A stretch of 64,000 bases of DNA. Source: Turnera subulata (Eukaryota; Streptophyta; Magnoliopsida; Malpighiales; Passifloraceae). The translations under genes and the position numbers were made by a program. The stretch lies in the NCBI GenBank assembly GCA_028386065.3, contig JAKUCV010004748.1, positions 62,001 to 126,000 on the forward strand, read 5' to 3'. The notes below the pieces were generated by a model that saw nothing but the letters and a program-made list of their open reading frames with translations, was not told the origin of the DNA and did no database searches. Shown in pieces: positions 63,710-64,000 of the stretch (position 1 is its first letter; the number at the start of each line of letters is the position of its first letter).

Positions 63710-64000
63710 TAGATATCATCTGTACAGCATTCCATATGGGAAAGACATACGCTCCACGGGAAAGGAGAAAATGCTGTAGCACATGTTTCATACCATGTGT
63801 GCGTTTTGCCGACCAAACGGGTTTACATAAGTTCAATCTCCGCTTACTGTTGTGTGAGACCCAGAGCCTTTATGGTGGCTCGATTGTGTACCCTCAAGAC
63901 TCCGATCAGATACTTGAGATTCAGCTTAATGTTTGCTATCTTAGTGTGTTGCCAAAGGACCATGGACACTGATTTGGTCTGGCGAGGCATGTCTAGAAAA

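Larger units (their letters stand above)
57423..64000 (+). mobile_element. Decayed Ty1/copia retrotransposon, running off the window
   Basis: From a candidate LTR and PBS the element continues through a long non-coding leader (57.76-60.1 kb) with a GC-rich island and a hairpin-rich tract. Gag- and pol-like remnants (60.1-63.3 kb) and a non-coding 3' region follow. The gene order gag, integrase, RT, RNase H is that of copia, on the plus strand. The pol remnants are broken by stops and shifts throughout. No 3' LTR is seen before 64000. Confidence 0.7.

Noticed and set aside
63736..63972. 78-codon frame near the window end
   Set aside because: It lies in the non-coding 3' part of the decayed copia element and matches no retroelement domain I know.

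Overview
The window is nuclear DNA from a flowering plant, most likely a dicot. It holds spliced GT-AG genes, plant-only families (a CrRLK1L receptor kinase, chloroplast-targeted MinD and beta-carotene hydroxylase, plant-type glutaminyl cyclase, a GH28 polygalacturonase), AT-rich spacers, plant L1-type LINEs with a C-terminal RNase H, and small MITE, SINE and SMART-class repeats. I cannot name the species.

Layout. 0.5-3.2 kb: intronless CrRLK1L receptor kinase (+). 3.8-4.9 kb: a 5'-truncated LINE scrap and a foldback element. 5.27-11.61 kb: full-length-looking LINE A (-), both ORFs open, with target-site duplication (TSD). 12.6-15.4 kb: DeSI/PPPDE peptidase (+, 4 exons). 16.7-17.4 kb: small unrecognised basic coiled-coil protein (-). 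21.6-22.6 kb: intronless MinD (+). 23.6-24.7 kb: a 288-bp SMART/TRIM element and a tRNA-derived SINE, both with TSDs. 27.5-29.4 kb: beta-carotene 3-hydroxylase (-, 7 exons). 31.55-36.99 kb: LINE B (-) with TSD. 38.66-40.74 kb: polygalacturonase (+, 6 exons). 41.5-43.5 kb: receptor-like pseudokinase (-, 6 exons). 44.4-49.6 kb: glutaminyl-peptide cyclotransferase (-, 11 exons), head to head with cytosolic HSP90 at 50.3-52.8 kb (+, 4 exons). 52.84-54.33 kb: an apparently identical 744-bp tandem duplication that stops at the end of a Mutator-type MITE (54.33-54.79 kb). 55.2-56.2 kb: five tiny homopolymer-bearing insertions with direct repeats. 57.4-64 kb: a decayed Ty1/copia element whose leader and 3' region are packed with perfect short hairpins.

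The host genes do not form a pathway. Two products work in the plastid (MinD in division-site placement, BCH in xanthophyll synthesis). HSP90 has heat-shock-element-like sites and a TATA box in the 740-bp spacer it shares with the cyclotransferase. Most of the unusual biology is in the repeats: the covarying hairpin series of the copia remnant, the cluster of minute TSD-flanked insertions, a duplication breakpoint placed exactly at a MITE terminus, and an ATGA stop-start overlap joining the two ORFs of LINE B. All exon models come from reading splice sites, frame continuity and family resemblance by eye. No alignment or database search was run.
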